DNA of 64,000 bases from Eublepharis macularius (GCF_028583425.1 NC_072792.1:12140176-12204175); one strand, 5' to 3'. Positions 62,901 through 63,933 are shown, numbered from the stretch's first letter. Numbers and translations are program-made. The notes: generated by a model from the letters alone, not told the origin.

Positions 62901-63933
62901 TCTGGTAGCTGGCCACCCTGCCCCACAGATGTATTTTAGTGCTTGGGTGATGTGGCTGATGTTTTAATCTAATTTATTATTTGTTTTTATTGTATTTATT
63001 TCCACCTGTGATCCACTCTGAGCCTGCTTGCGGGGAGAGCAGAATATAAATTGAATAAAAAAATAAATGAAGGATCCACCAGATCTCACTCCACTGGCAA
63101 AGATATTCCCAACCTTCCTCCCCTGTTGTGGGGCTAGGGAGGAAGCGGCAAGCCCGAAGGCCAGTTCCTTATCCTCCTTGGCAACAGTTTGGGTGGAGAG
63201 GGTAACACTGAAAATGGTCTTAAATTTTTTGCCTTAGGTTATCTCTAGAGATGGGCACAAACTGGGAAAATGGCGGTTCATTGCGGTTCCTGGTTTGTCA
63301 TGTTTCATGACCCACAAACTGCCATGAACTTGCCCAGTTTGCGAACCAGTTCGTTGGTTTGTCACTTCTGCGGCTTCAGAAGTTGTTGCCTAGGTAACAG
63401 GTTAATCGGCACTGGGCTGTCTGCAGCGATGAACTGAAAAATGAAGCATATAAACCGCTCTAAAAATCATAGCGGTTCGTCATGGTTCGTCTGAAATGAG
63501 CTCTGATGAACCGCCGGTTCGCAAACCAAAACCCAGCCCCATTCATGACGAACTTTGGTTCGTATTTCGGTTCAAACCCATCTCTAGTTATCTCTCTTCG
63601 CACATGTATGAAGCTGTGACTTCATCGAAAGGATTCGTAGTGCAACAAGAGAGTCTTCCTTACTGCTGGTGAATTAAATATATATTAACGCTTTAATACT
63701 GTTGAGTTCTTTTTAAGCAGATCATTTATATGGAGTTCACTGTACCCTCTGGTTGACTTCTGTTCATGTATTGCAGGTTGATGAAAAGGCTCTCAAACAC
63801 ATAACAGAAATGGGTTTCAGCAAGGAAGCAGCGAGGCAGGCACTTATGGATAATGGCAACAACCTTGAAGCGTCATTAAACTTTCTTCTGAACAGCAATA
63901 AACAGATAAACGTTCAAGGGCCACCCCTTCGAG
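6094..63933 (+). CDS. TDRD3: TDRD3 (Tudor domain-containing protein 3), spliced, 3'-incomplete: exons 1-9
   Basis: Nine exons joined at GT/AG junctions give 1012 nt in one frame with no internal stop (337 codons plus one base of codon 338). The deduced protein closely follows my recollection of mammalian TDRD3: an N-terminus [14 protein letters not shown], then an RMI1-N/DUF1767 and OB-fold region (about residues 15-165), a basic/charged linker, a glycine/serine-rich stretch, and a UBA domain (about 288-325) with the MGF loop. Family knowledge: TDRD3 is the scaffold of the TOP3B-TDRD3-FMRP complex. Its OB fold binds topoisomerase III-beta, its UBA binds ubiquitin, and its Tudor domain reads methylarginine on RNA polymerase II tail and histones. 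The Tudor and FMRP/EJC-binding parts are not in this window, because the gene runs off the right end. Introns 1-8 are 35278, 1611, 7329, 1652, 665, 2930, 1352 and 6011 bp. I found no frameshift or missing exon in the part covered, so the gene looks functional. Confidence 0.95.
6331..6354 (+). repeat. TTGGGG tandem run, telomere-like / G-quadruplex candidate
   Basis: GGTTGGGGTTGGGGTTGGGG and a closing TTGG lie about 200 bp into intron 1 on the coding strand. It has five G-tracts of two to four G separated by TT, so it can form an intramolecular quadruplex. Confidence 0.8.
6480..7450 (-). mobile_element. Cluster of tRNA-derived SINEs (minus strand), including a Sauria-type SINE
   Basis: Several nested or abutting copies share (TAA/AAC)n tails, then CTTATATACCGCTCTTCTGG and AGTGCC..CTCAGAGC...AACAAAGT. 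One nearly complete Sauria-type copy covers about 6822-7072: tail ATTCGATGTATATCCTGCCC, body, and head with AACCCGGCTCTCCAGATTAG, TTAACCACTACACCA. A second SINE subfamily with a complete head covers about 7141-7440. They lie just downstream of the CpG island. Confidence 0.8.
7638..7853 (-). mobile_element. tRNA-derived SINE (second subfamily)
   Basis: A (TAA)n tail, CTTATATATCGCCCTTCTGG, then the GCTGAGAGGAGTGGCTTGCC body and a tRNA-like head (CACTTAACCACTATGCTAC). Same subfamily as 7141-7440 and 18785-18990. Confidence 0.75.
7860..8975. other. Intron 1, unassigned
   Basis: Unique-looking intronic DNA. No gene or clear repeat seen. Confidence 0.4.
8978..9068 (+). mobile_element. 5S-rRNA-derived SINE, 3' fragment
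   Basis: GCAGAGGCGGGCAATGGCAA, then CTGTTAGTCTCTTGCCATGA and CACCAGGGGTCGCCATAAG match the 3' half of the fuller copy at 33188-33402. The 5S-like head is missing. Confidence 0.7.
9070..10180. other. Intron 1, unassigned
   Basis: No gene or classifiable repeat recognised. Short open frames here lack any family signature. Confidence 0.4.
10190..10355. repeat. Palindromic dispersed repeat, full hairpin
   Basis: Left arm AAGACTAACCAACTTTATTG / TAGCATAAGCTTTCGAGAA. The right arm is its inverse (CTTGAAAGCTTATGCTACAA / TAAAGTTAGTCTTAAAAG). A loop of about 20 bp lies between. This is the full form of the family of the half at 5018. Confidence 0.7.
10634..10878 (-). mobile_element. Sauria-type tRNA SINE
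   Basis: Reverse-oriented: (AAC)n tail, ATTTGATTTATATACCACCC, TTCAGGGCATCTTAATGCC, body with CCAAGGTCACCCAGCTGG, head CCTGGCTCTCCAGATTAGAG, CCTAACCACTGCACCAAA. Nearly full length. Confidence 0.85.
10880..12495. other. Intron 1, unassigned
   Basis: Intronic DNA with no gene seen. Short reading frames at 11868-12339 have no recognisable domain. Confidence 0.4.
12532..13121. mobile_element. GC-rich hAT-like element nested in SINE
   Basis: It starts CAGGGCCGGATCTAC and ends near GCTACGGCCCTT, imperfect inverted ends of hAT type. Flanks CCATCAAT and CCATTAGT agree at 6 of 8 positions, a decayed 8-bp target duplication. The interior is very G+C-rich and gives long chance frames (191 codons plus, 84 minus), with no transposase motif. 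Confidence 0.5.
13155..13545. mobile_element. hAT-type MITE, partial copy (same family as 34696-35496)
   Basis: GTGATCTCTGCAGACACAGA, GAACTGTAAAACCCAGCATC, CATGACATTGTGAATGGATT and the terminal TTTTATCCACCCTG align with the right half of the complete element at 34696-35496. The left terminus is missing. Confidence 0.75.
13860..14800. other. Intron 1, unassigned
   Basis: No gene. A poly-C run lies at about 14202. The 113-codon frame at 14316-14657 shows no recognisable domain. Confidence 0.4.
14800..15910 (-). mobile_element. Probable L1-type LINE remnant (minus strand)
   Basis: The minus-strand frame includes [20 protein letters not shown], resembling the C-terminal end of reptile L1 ORF2. 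The sequence from 15355 to 15910 aligns with 32225-32830 (shared AAGTACATTAACATCCT and AAGTCACAGCTTAAGA). It is interrupted by a short repeat around 14896-15000 (GGGCCTTTTTTCAGCAGGAA). Confidence 0.5.
16128..16815. repeat. Local inverted duplication, arms about 105 bp
   Basis: The arm at 16128-16233 (CCTCCAGGAGAACCCAAGAT through GAGGATTTGTACAAAG) reappears inverted at 16708-16815 with few differences. In addition TGAATACCAATAAATGTTGC occurs in direct orientation at about 15818 and 16818. Confidence 0.75.
16505..16690 (-). mobile_element. tRNA-derived SINE (CORE/MIR-like squamate type)
   Basis: Reverse-oriented: TACCCTGCATTTCTCCACTG, CAAGGACCCAAAGCAGCTTA, GCAAGGTAGGTTAGGCTG, CAACAAGCTTCCACGGCAGA. 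Same family as the plus copy at 54581-54790. Confidence 0.65.
17164..17304 (+). repeat. Tandem duplication (about 57 bp unit) with CATT microsatellite tail
   Basis: GATAAGGATAAGGATGTATT then GTCGT occurs twice (from 17164 and from 17221), followed by CAAATAAATT and a CATT run at 17281-17301. The layout resembles a retroposon 3' end with a duplicated terminal segment. Confidence 0.6.
17757..18775 (+). mobile_element. RTE-BovB LINE remnant, interrupted
   Basis: Frames read [17 protein letters not shown], then [20 protein letters not shown], and [20 protein letters not shown]. These are the RT-palm (YADD region) to connection segments of BovB ORF2, where the usual forms are MRYADD, FLGSKIT.DGDC..EI and MVFPVVMYGCESWT. 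Stops and frameshifts break it. The last part (18583-18775, GTGGAAGGTGGTTGGGAAAG, MRWL.SI) is separated from the rest by an insertion at about 18332-18580. Confidence 0.8.
18332..18580 (+). mobile_element. Retroposon with TTGA-repeat tail inserted in BovB
   Basis: BovB homology breaks at GAAGACAATAAT and resumes at ATACTCTAGG. The insert ends GACCATAATAAACCC followed by sixteen TTGA units (18517-18580). The tail shows it is a separate, later insertion. At most a few bases of target duplication are visible. Confidence 0.65.
18785..18990 (+). mobile_element. tRNA-derived SINE (second subfamily)
   Basis: AAAGTGGCTGGGCTGCAAAT, TGGTTTGAATCCCGTTACTG, CTCCTCTCAGCCCCAGCTG, CATTGACTTTGTTCACTTCT, TAGAAGAGTGATACATATGC, then (TTA)n. 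Plus-strand counterpart of 7638-7853. Confidence 0.75.
19000..19615. other. Intron 1, unassigned
   Basis: Nothing recognised. Confidence 0.4.
19618..19745 (+). repeat. Dispersed palindromic repeat fragment
   Basis: TGTGTTGGTCTGCAGTAGAA, AGGATTTGAAGAAGGGAGCT, CTCGTTGGTCTCTAAGGTGC, CACTGGACTCAAATCC. Same family as 25085-25312, with the left arm partly deleted. Confidence 0.6.
20095..21130. mobile_element. Possible DNA transposon with AACC-rich degenerate tandem interior
   Basis: Both ends carry related words (TTTGGTATTCCTGAT near 20156 and near 21089, with GGGT/TATTCGGG neighbours). Inside, 20640-20900 holds weak repeats around AACCAGAGAATC..CAGAACC, which create the 141-codon frame at 20612-21037. 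I could not define clean ends. Confidence 0.35.
21165..22010 (+). mobile_element. L2-type LINE, 5'-truncated, decayed
   Basis: The frame at 21175-21462 reads [50 protein letters not shown], the region C-terminal to the RT of L2-clade LINEs. The 3' end (CTTGAGTCTCAGTGAAAAAG, then GACTGTAAAT) matches the tail of the longer copy at 44828-46760. Confidence 0.8.
22490..23610 (-). pseudogene. Unidentified coding-like remnant (retrocopy or transposon), minus strand
   Basis: Minus-strand frames at 23302-23529 ([40 protein letters not shown]), 23033-23320, and an open stretch from about 22810 to 22504 ([29 protein letters not shown] end) have the amino-acid mix of real protein rather than repeat noise. 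A Glu/Asp/Lys-rich stretch ([20 protein letters not shown]) lies between them. Stops and frameshifts separate the pieces. I do not recognise the family. It could be a processed pseudogene or a decayed transposase. Confidence 0.35.
23690..23850 (+). mobile_element. L2-type LINE scrap
   Basis: ACATCCAGACTAGACTACTG and GTAGTGCACTCGACATACTT correspond to the VTSRLDYCNAL segment of L2 ORF2 at nucleotide level. Very decayed. Confidence 0.4.
24318..24495 (-). mobile_element. 5S-rRNA-derived SINE
   Basis: Reverse-oriented. The 3' body (TTATGGCGACCCCTGGTGGG, CATGGCAAGAGACTAACCGA) is followed by the 5S-like head (GGTCTCCCATCCAATTACTA, ACCAAGGCTGACC, TGCTTAGCTTCTGAGATCTG, ATGAGATCGGG). The head is the complement of the 5S rRNA internal promoter region. 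Confidence 0.85.
24679..24931 (+). mobile_element. Sauria-type tRNA SINE
   Basis: Head GGTTTGGTGTAGTTGTTAAG, CTCTAATCTGGAGAGCTGGG, TTTGATTCCCC (box B), body CTTGGGTCAGTCACGGCTCT, 3' end GAGTGGGCGTTAAGTTGTCC and a GTT tail. The 3' region holds a small local duplication of the CCTGAAGGG word. Confidence 0.85.
25085..25312. repeat. Palindromic dispersed repeat, full hairpin
   Basis: Left arm GTTGGTCTGCAGTAGAACAT, TTTGAGTCCAGTGGCACCTT, AGAGACCAACATGATTTTCA. Right arm GTTGTTGGTCTCTGAGGTGC, CGCTGGACTCAAATCCTGC. Same family as 19618 and 5018. Confidence 0.65.
25700..26260 (+). mobile_element. LINE 3' ORF end with CCHC-like motif
   Basis: The deduced segment includes [20 protein letters not shown], then [17 protein letters not shown] and [15 protein letters not shown]. 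It has the C-x2-C...H...C arrangement seen at the C-terminal end of several LINE ORF2 proteins. Two frames are involved. The 3' part ends in ACAATAAATTC. Clade not assigned. Confidence 0.55.
26700..27560. mobile_element. DNA transposon with about 75-bp inverted ends, nested LINE inside
   Basis: The left end AGACACGTCAGTTTCCCACA / AGGTTCCACGGGAAG is mirrored at the right by CTTCCCATGGAACCTTGTGG / GAAACTGACACGTGTCTTG. The interior has GC-rich sequence (26760-27050) and a LINE 3' fragment. No transposase was seen, so the element is non-autonomous. Confidence 0.65.
27060..27490 (+). mobile_element. LINE (L2/CR1-type) 3' fragment
   Basis: CTGGAAGACAGAGATGTTCC, GCCAGGCATTTGGTGGG, then the 3' end CACCGCCCTGAGCCCGTC, GGGAGGGCGGTCTAGAAAT and an AATGAATG tail. 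Same family as the minus copies at 28490 and 53640. Confidence 0.65.
28225..28355 (+). repeat. Dispersed palindromic repeat fragment
   Basis: TATCTGAAGAAGTGAGCTGT, GTCTTATAGGTGCTACTGGA, ACAGACTAACATGGCTACCC. Right half of the 10190-type family. Confidence 0.55.
28370..29375 (+). repeat. Old tandem duplication, copy 1 split by a LINE
   Basis: Blocks of copy 1 (AAATCATCTTCTCGCCAAGA at 28379, GATGACATTTTGTACAGGAG at 28411, TTAATATTTTAAAGTTTCCC near 29029, CAGCCAGTAAACACACAGAA) recur in the same order and strand in copy 2 (29160, 29192, 29302, 29336). The LINE at 28490-28925 lies between blocks of copy 1 and is absent from copy 2. Confidence 0.7.
28490..28925 (-). mobile_element. LINE (L2/CR1-type) 3' fragment
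   Basis: A+T-rich 3' end, AGCGGTCTCAGAGTGGATGA, then GGCAGAACATTTCGGTCTTG, CAGAGAGTTCCACCAGGTTG and GGACCGAGAAAGCCCAGGAC. Read on the minus strand this gives the [17 protein letters not shown] end of an L2-type ORF2. Confidence 0.7.
29376..31915. other. Intron 1, unassigned
   Basis: Mostly unique-looking intronic DNA. The 77-codon frame at 29448-29681 and the 82/71-codon frames near 30856-31110 have no family signature. No RNA gene or clear repeat seen. Confidence 0.4.
31920..32830 (-). mobile_element. Probable L1-type LINE remnant (minus strand)
   Basis: Aligns with 15355-15910 (AAGTACATAAACATCCT, AAGTCACAGCTTAAGATCCA, GCAGGTTTCGTTTT). No long frame survives. Confidence 0.45.
33188..33402 (+). 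mobile_element. 5S-rRNA-derived SINE, near full length
   Basis: The head AGATCTCGTCAGAGCTGGGA, AGCTAAGCA, GGTTAGTGATTGGATGGGAG, ACC follows vertebrate 5S rRNA through its A-box, intermediate element and C-box. It is followed by the SINE body GAGGCAGGCAACGGCAAGCC, GTCTCTTGCCATGAAAACCC. It is not a 5S gene: the 5' part is diverged and the sequence after the C-box is SINE. Confidence 0.88.
33403..34687. other. Intron 1, unassigned
   Basis: The 162-codon minus frame at 33470-33958 and 99-codon frame at 33921-34220 show no domain I recognise, and no splice structure supports them. Treated as chance or very decayed sequence. Confidence 0.35.
34696..35496. mobile_element. hAT-type MITE, complete, 801 bp
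   Basis: Terminal inverted repeats CAGGGTGGAT / ATCCACCCTG enclose an A+T-rich interior with many GATTTAAATC words. It is flanked by a perfect 8-bp target-site duplication GGGCTGAT (34688-34695 and 35497-35504). No transposase reading frame, so non-autonomous. Confidence 0.9.
35505..37235. other. Intron 1, unassigned
   Basis: It contains a short dispersed repeat near 35665 (GAAATCAATGGGCTTAGAC, also at about 5132). Otherwise nothing recognised. Confidence 0.4.
37244..37636. mobile_element. hAT-type element, 393 bp, perfect target duplication
   Basis: It starts CAGGGCTCATTTCGAGGGGG and ends TCTACAAAACGACCCCTG. Perfect 8-bp direct repeats GATGAAAG flank it (37236-37243, 37637-37644). The interior has a run of words like CCATTTTGGGCC that give chance frames on both strands. 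Confidence 0.85.
38040..38185 (+). mobile_element. tRNA-derived SINE, short
   Basis: GCCAATGCAGTATAGTGGAC, GAGACCCAGGTTCAAATC (box B) and a 3' end GAGAAAAGGTGGGATAAAAT with AAATCAGTAAATAAA tail. Confidence 0.6.
38186..38940. other. Intron 1, unassigned
   Basis: The 90-codon minus frame at 38548-38820 shows no recognisable family. Confidence 0.35.
38941..38985. repeat. (TG)22 microsatellite
   Basis: 45 bp of uninterrupted TG dinucleotides. Confidence 0.95.
39076..39416. mobile_element. hAT-type MITE (TAGAGATGGGC family), copy 1
   Basis: 341 bp, ends TAGAGATAGGCATGAAC / GTTCGTGCCCACCTCTA. Perfect 8-bp target duplication GAAATAAT (39068-39075, 39417-39424). The interior is rich in GAACCAAA/TTTGGTTCG words. 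Confidence 0.9.
39425..40070. other. Intron 1, unassigned
   Basis: No gene or clear repeat seen. Confidence 0.4.
40075..40255 (-). mobile_element. tRNA-Ala-like SINE
   Basis: Reverse-oriented: 3' part GCCTTATACTGGTCTGTTAA, middle GGTCTTTCGCATCACCTGCT, head GGGATTTGAACCTGAGACAT, TTTGCATGCCAAGCAGATGG. The head is the complement of a tRNA-Ala-like T arm and anticodon arm. Confidence 0.75.
40256..41115. other. Intron 1, unassigned
   Basis: No gene or repeat recognised. Confidence 0.4.
41120..41269. mobile_element. Palindromic MITE, copy B
   Basis: GGCTGATTCCGCACACGTTG, TTTGAGGTGGATTTTTTGTT, GGAAGTGCATTATCCAATGT: nearly identical to copy A at 4644-4793 except at the right end. It lies 143 bp before exon 2. 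Confidence 0.7.
41413..41497 (+). CDS. TDRD3: TDRD3 coding exon 2
   Basis: The acceptor AG is at 41411-41412 and the donor GTAGGT is at 41498. The first G completes Trp14. The exon then encodes residues 15-42 ([20 protein letters not shown], then DLILIALN). This is the conserved helical start of the RMI1-N/DUF1767-like region. The 85 nt plus 41 nt of exon 1 make exactly 42 codons. A palindromic MITE (41120-41269) ends about 140 bp upstream of the acceptor. Confidence 0.95.
41640..41725 (+). repeat. Dispersed palindromic repeat fragment
   Basis: GAAGACCAACAAGATGTTCA, TATAAACTCTCGAGAGTCAA, AGTTCCATTCATCAGCTACC: central part of the 25085-type family. Confidence 0.5.
42025..42088 (-). ncRNA. Hammerhead-ribozyme-like motif, element 1 left arm
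   Basis: On the minus strand: CCU-CUGAAGA-U, a 6-bp stem (GCCAGC/GCUGGC), GAAA, CGUC, AGG. This matches the hammerhead core CUGANGA ... GAAA ... NUH, with stem I closed by CCU/AGG and a very short, self-complementary stem III (ACGU). There is one extra U between the core A and stem II, which departs from the consensus. Confidence 0.55.
42841..42905 (+). ncRNA. Hammerhead-ribozyme-like motif, element 1 right arm
   Basis: Plus strand: CCT 42853-42855, CTGAAGA 42856-42862, stem II GCCAGC 42864-42869 with GCTGGC 42877-42882, GAAA 42883-42886, predicted cleavage after C 42890, AGG 42891-42893. UUGG/CCAA can extend stem I further out. Same extra U as the other arm. Confidence 0.55.
43109..43174 (+). 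CDS. TDRD3: TDRD3 coding exon 3
   Basis: A pyrimidine-rich acceptor ends at AG 43107-43108, and the donor GTAAAA is at 43175. The exon encodes 22 codons, residues 43-64 ([20 protein letters not shown], then EK), in phase 0 at both ends, so skipping it would keep the frame. It belongs to the RMI1-N/OB-fold region. The only differences from the mammalian sequence as I recall it are conservative. Confidence 0.95.
43340..44010 (+). mobile_element. LINE endonuclease-domain fragment (APE type)
   Basis: Frames at 43357-43617 and 43678-44001 read [22 protein letters not shown], then [34 protein letters not shown] and [10 protein letters not shown]. The GDFNARIG and SDHLPL-like (GDHLPL) motifs are catalytic signatures of the apurinic-endonuclease domain of LINE ORF2. 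A TAG stop lies between the two frames. The clade is not assigned and the RT domain is absent. Confidence 0.75.
44011..44825. other. Intron 3, unassigned (possible LINE remnant)
   Basis: No convincing coding or repeat signature. It could be decayed LINE sequence continuing from the endonuclease fragment. Confidence 0.3.
44828..46760 (-). mobile_element. L2-type LINE, 3' two-thirds of ORF2 plus 3' UTR, inactive
   Basis: Minus-strand frames in order give RT block [49 protein letters not shown]; then [42 protein letters not shown]; then [15 protein letters not shown]; then [36 protein letters not shown]. This is a typical L2-clade RT and C-terminal region. The catalytic YADD is YAGD (46114-46125) and the usual FDTV aspartate is Asn. 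There is a one-base frameshift near 46452, an in-frame TAG near 46030, and another shift near 45760. The 3' end reads CCTTGAGTCTCAGTGAGAAA, then a GACA repeat tail at 44828-44860. Confidence 0.85.
46917..47286. mobile_element. hAT-type MITE (TAGAGATGGGC family), copy 2
   Basis: 370 bp, ends TAGAGGTGGGCATGAAC / GTTCGTGCCCATCTCTA, perfect 8-bp target duplication GTTTATAC (46909-46916, 47287-47294). Confidence 0.9.
47575..47725 (+). repeat. Dispersed palindromic repeat fragment
   Basis: AAGTCAAAGCTCACTTCATC, TGCGTTGGTGTCTAAGGTAT, CTGCAGACTAATGGGGCTAC: diverged copy of the 10190/25085 type. Confidence 0.5.
47730..49920. other. Intron 3, mostly unassigned
   Basis: It contains a (TG)13 run at 49584-49609. 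The 137-codon minus frame at 47901-48314 has no recognisable domain. Otherwise nothing seen. Confidence 0.4.
49925..50095 (+). mobile_element. tRNA-Ala-like SINE
   Basis: The head TGGCTGAGCGGTCGATCATC, TGCTTGGCATGCAGGAGGCC, CCAGGTTCGATCCCCAGCAC, CTCCA follows tRNA-Ala closely through the anticodon arm (TGCTTGGCATGCA) and T arm (box B GGTTCGATCCC). The SINE body AAGACCCCGGAAAGCCGCTC, CACCAGTGGTCTGATTCGGT follows. It is not a tRNA gene: the acceptor 5' strand is degenerate and the body continues as SINE. Confidence 0.8.
50504..50664 (+). CDS. TDRD3: TDRD3 coding exon 4 (OB-fold core)
   Basis: The acceptor is TTCGCAG ending at 50503 and the donor is GTAAAC at 50665. The 161 nt encode residues 65-117 plus two bases of Ser118. 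It starts [20 protein letters not shown] and includes the charged PKDNEESQ loop, known in the family as the OB-fold insertion that contacts TOP3B, followed by [11 protein letters not shown]. The exon ends in ATA AG, completed by T in exon 5 to give Ser. Confidence 0.95.
50891..51139. mobile_element. Penelope-like inverted-repeat element 2, with 12-bp target duplication
   Basis: Left arm ATTGTCGAAGGCTTTCGTGG ... AACGTTTCGCCAGCAGCTGT. Right arm GTGCTACACC ... GGCCATACAGCCCGGAAAAT. Direct repeats AGTGCTAGGTTT (50879-50890 and 51140-51151) flank it exactly. The minus-strand left arm keeps the hammerhead-like core (cleavage triplet GUU). In the right arm the core from CTGAAGA to GAAACG is missing and replaced by a few bases. 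Confidence 0.7.
51152..52316. other. Intron 4, unassigned
   Basis: Nothing recognised besides the splice acceptor of exon 5. Confidence 0.4.
52317..52458 (+). CDS. TDRD3: TDRD3 coding exon 5 (OB-fold)
   Basis: The acceptor TTTTCAG ends at 52316 and the donor GTGAGG is at 52459. The 142 nt complete Ser118 and encode residues to Arg165, including [32 protein letters not shown] and [10 protein letters not shown]. These are the remaining OB-fold strands and the closing helix. Read-through past the donor meets TAA within a few codons, which supports the junction. A pyrimidine-rich tetranucleotide array starts about 40 bp downstream. Confidence 0.95.
52497..52578. repeat. (TTCG/TTTG)n tetranucleotide array
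   Basis: Mixed TTCC, TTCG and TTTG units, starting about 40 bp after the exon 5 donor. Confidence 0.85.
52583..52900 (-). mobile_element. LINE (L2/CR1-type) 3' fragment
   Basis: GAGAACTAGGCTCAGAGCAG, ATCACAG and A-rich tail sequence, then GGGGAACATACGGCGAGAGA, matching 62051-62090. Minus orientation. Confidence 0.55.
53124..53195 (+). CDS. TDRD3: TDRD3 coding exon 6
   Basis: The acceptor TTTTGCAG ends at 53123 and the donor GTATGT is at 53196. The exon is 72 nt, 24 codons, phase 0 on both sides, residues 166-189 ([20 protein letters not shown], then PFGQ). This proline/glycine-rich linker after the OB fold is nearly identical to the mammalian sequence as I recall it. The exon is symmetric, so alternative skipping would preserve the frame. 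Confidence 0.95.
53640..54070 (-). mobile_element. LINE (L2/CR1-type) 3' fragment
   Basis: AACTGCCCTCCCTGTCACTG (complement of the GGGAGGGCGGT end), A-rich stretch, then CAGAGAGTTCCACAAGGCAG, GCTGAGAAGGCCCTGGCTCT. Same family as 28490 and 61559. Confidence 0.65.
54151..54580. mobile_element. hAT-type MITE inserted in a SINE head
   Basis: 430 bp, ends TAGGGTTTCAGG / TGCACACCCTA. Flanks GCGGTTAC (54143-54150) and GTGGTTAC (54581-54588) are an 8-bp target duplication with one difference. The duplicated word is part of the tRNA-like head of the SINE that continues at 54581. The interior contains near-palindromic CTTGCTGTTTGC/AGCAAGAAAAGTGCTGC segments. The 109-codon minus frame is chance. Confidence 0.75.
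54581..54790 (+). mobile_element. tRNA-derived SINE (CORE/MIR-like squamate type)
   Basis: GTGGTTACTATCAGACTAGC, GGGTTCGAATTCCCACTCTG (box B), TGGGCCAATCTCATAGTTTC, GCTGCTTTGGGTCCACATTG. Its first bases are separated from the upstream half by the hAT insertion. Confidence 0.7.
54949..55328. mobile_element. Long inverted-repeat (foldback) element with 17-bp flanking direct repeats
   Basis: The arm at about 54987-55104 (GAAACAATAAGTAGACACCC ... AAAGTGCTCAAAA) reappears inverted at about 55214-55331 with roughly ten differences over 118 bp, around a 110-bp A+T-rich loop. CTTCATCCCTGGGTGAA occurs on both sides (about 54932-54948 and 55329-55345), consistent with a target-site duplication. Family not known to me. 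Confidence 0.65.
55346..56125. other. Intron 6, unassigned
   Basis: Nothing recognised. A short local duplication (AAATAGGAGCAAATC, twice near 56020-56070) lies before exon 7. Confidence 0.4.
56126..56275 (+). CDS. TDRD3: TDRD3 coding exon 7
   Basis: The acceptor is TTGCTAG ending at 56125 and the donor is GTTAGC at 56276. The 150 nt (50 codons, phase 0/0) encode residues 190-239, including [14 protein letters not shown] and [20 protein letters not shown]. This is the charged, probably helical linker between the OB fold and the UBA. The donor is weaker than average (GTTAGC rather than GTAAGT). A Penelope-like inverted-repeat element begins only 63 bp downstream. Confidence 0.93.
56339..56836. 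mobile_element. Penelope-like inverted-repeat element 3, with 12-bp target duplication
   Basis: 498 bp. Left arm TGTATTGTCGAAGGCTTTCA, right end CCCGGAAAACCCACAACAAC, C. Direct repeats ATGAATAGAATA (56327-56338 and 56837-56848) flank it perfectly. The interior is the same unit as element 1 (CCTGCAGAGAAGATTA, AAAAGAACCTCCTCAGGATA). Hammerhead-like cores occur in both arms: minus strand about 56430-56466 with CUGAUGA, plus strand 56748-56782 with CUGAAGA. Confidence 0.7.
56735..56800 (+). ncRNA. Hammerhead-ribozyme-like motif, element 3 right arm
   Basis: CTGAAGA 56748-56754, stem II GCCAG / CTGGC, GAAA 56775-56778, CGTC with predicted cleavage after 56782, then AGG. The stem I partner is CG rather than CCU here (ACACCG), so stem I is weakened by one change. 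The extra U before stem II is present. Confidence 0.5.
56849..57627. other. Intron 7, unassigned
   Basis: No gene or clear repeat seen. Confidence 0.4.
57628..57765 (+). CDS. TDRD3: TDRD3 coding exon 8
   Basis: The acceptor is TCTACAG ending at 57627 and the donor is GTAAGG at 57766. The 138 nt (46 codons, phase 0/0) encode residues 240-285. It opens [14 protein letters not shown] and closes KNEGVYREL. The stretch is Gly/Ser-rich then Lys/Glu-rich, likely disordered, and leads straight into the UBA domain. Confidence 0.94.
57766..59795. other. Intron 8, first part, mostly unassigned
   Basis: 58400-58560 (TTTATGGCCAAGGGCCGTTA) resembles the inverted tail of a retroposon. The 93-codon (58756-59037) and 115-codon (59256-59603) minus frames have no recognised domain. 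Confidence 0.35.
59800..60033 (+). mobile_element. Sauria-type tRNA SINE, full length
   Basis: TTGGTGTAGTGGTTAAGAGC (box A), CTAATCTGGAGAGCCGGGTT, TTGATTCCCC (box B), GGTGACCTTGGGTCAGTCAC, CCTCACAGGGTG, GAGTGGGCATTAAGTTGTCC, AGGATATAAATCGAATG. The best preserved copy in the window. Its tail is the CTT array that follows. Confidence 0.92.
60034..60140 (+). repeat. (CTT)35-36 / (GAA)n triplet array
   Basis: 107 bp of uninterrupted CTT on the TDRD3 sense strand (GAA on the template), directly at the SINE 3' end. It produces chance poly-Phe and poly-Arg frames. Confidence 0.97.
60141..61489. other. Intron 8, unassigned, with a SINE scrap
   Basis: 61024-61110 (GGGGAGACCTGAAGTCAAAT, CATGACCCTGGATGAGTC) looks like part of a plus-strand SINE. 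The 107-codon minus frame at 60971-61294 is not recognised. Confidence 0.35.
61490..61558 (+). mobile_element. SINE head truncated by LINE
   Basis: GAGCTAGTGTGGTGTAGTGG, TTAAAAGTGTGGG, GGCCTGGGTTTAAATCCCCA, CTT. The tRNA-like head with box A and B then switches abruptly into LINE tail sequence. Confidence 0.65.
61559..62110 (-). mobile_element. LINE (L2/CR1-type) 3' fragment
   Basis: The minus frame at 61812-62015 reads [20 protein letters not shown], the end of an L2-type ORF2. The tail is CTCCCTGCAAGTGGGCTCAG, AGCAAGTAAC and an A-rich end. ACATACTGTGAGAGACGGTC marks the inner part. Confidence 0.75.
62600..63070 (+). mobile_element. LINE (L2/CR1-type) 3' fragment, opposite orientation
   Basis: On the plus strand TGGCCTTGCCTCAACCAGGG, GCCTTCTCAGTCCTGGCCCC, TACTTGGTGGAACTCTCTG gives the [20 protein letters not shown] ORF2 end. 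The 3' end is TGATCCACTCTGAGCCTGCT, AGAGCAGAATATAAATTG and AATAAAA tail. It forms an inverted pair with 61559-62110. Confidence 0.75.
63246..63586. mobile_element. hAT-type MITE (TAGAGATGGGC family), copy 3
   Basis: 341 bp, left end TAGAGATGGGCACAAAC, right end GGTTCAAACCCATCTCTA. Perfect 8-bp target duplication GTTATCTC (63238-63245, 63587-63594). It ends 190 bp before exon 9. Confidence 0.9.
63777..63933 (+). CDS. TDRD3: TDRD3 coding exon 9 (UBA domain)
   Basis: The acceptor ATTGCAG ends at 63776 and the probable donor GTACAA is at 63934. The exon encodes residues 286-337 plus one base of Gly338. It is a canonical UBA three-helix bundle: [20 protein letters not shown], the NGNNLE turn, and ASLNFLL. 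MGF (297-299) is the ubiquitin-binding loop. The following GPPLRG matches the family, where the next exon continues with a GRGKGRGR-like basic patch outside the window. Without splicing the frame would stop at TAA four codons later. Confidence 0.94.
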
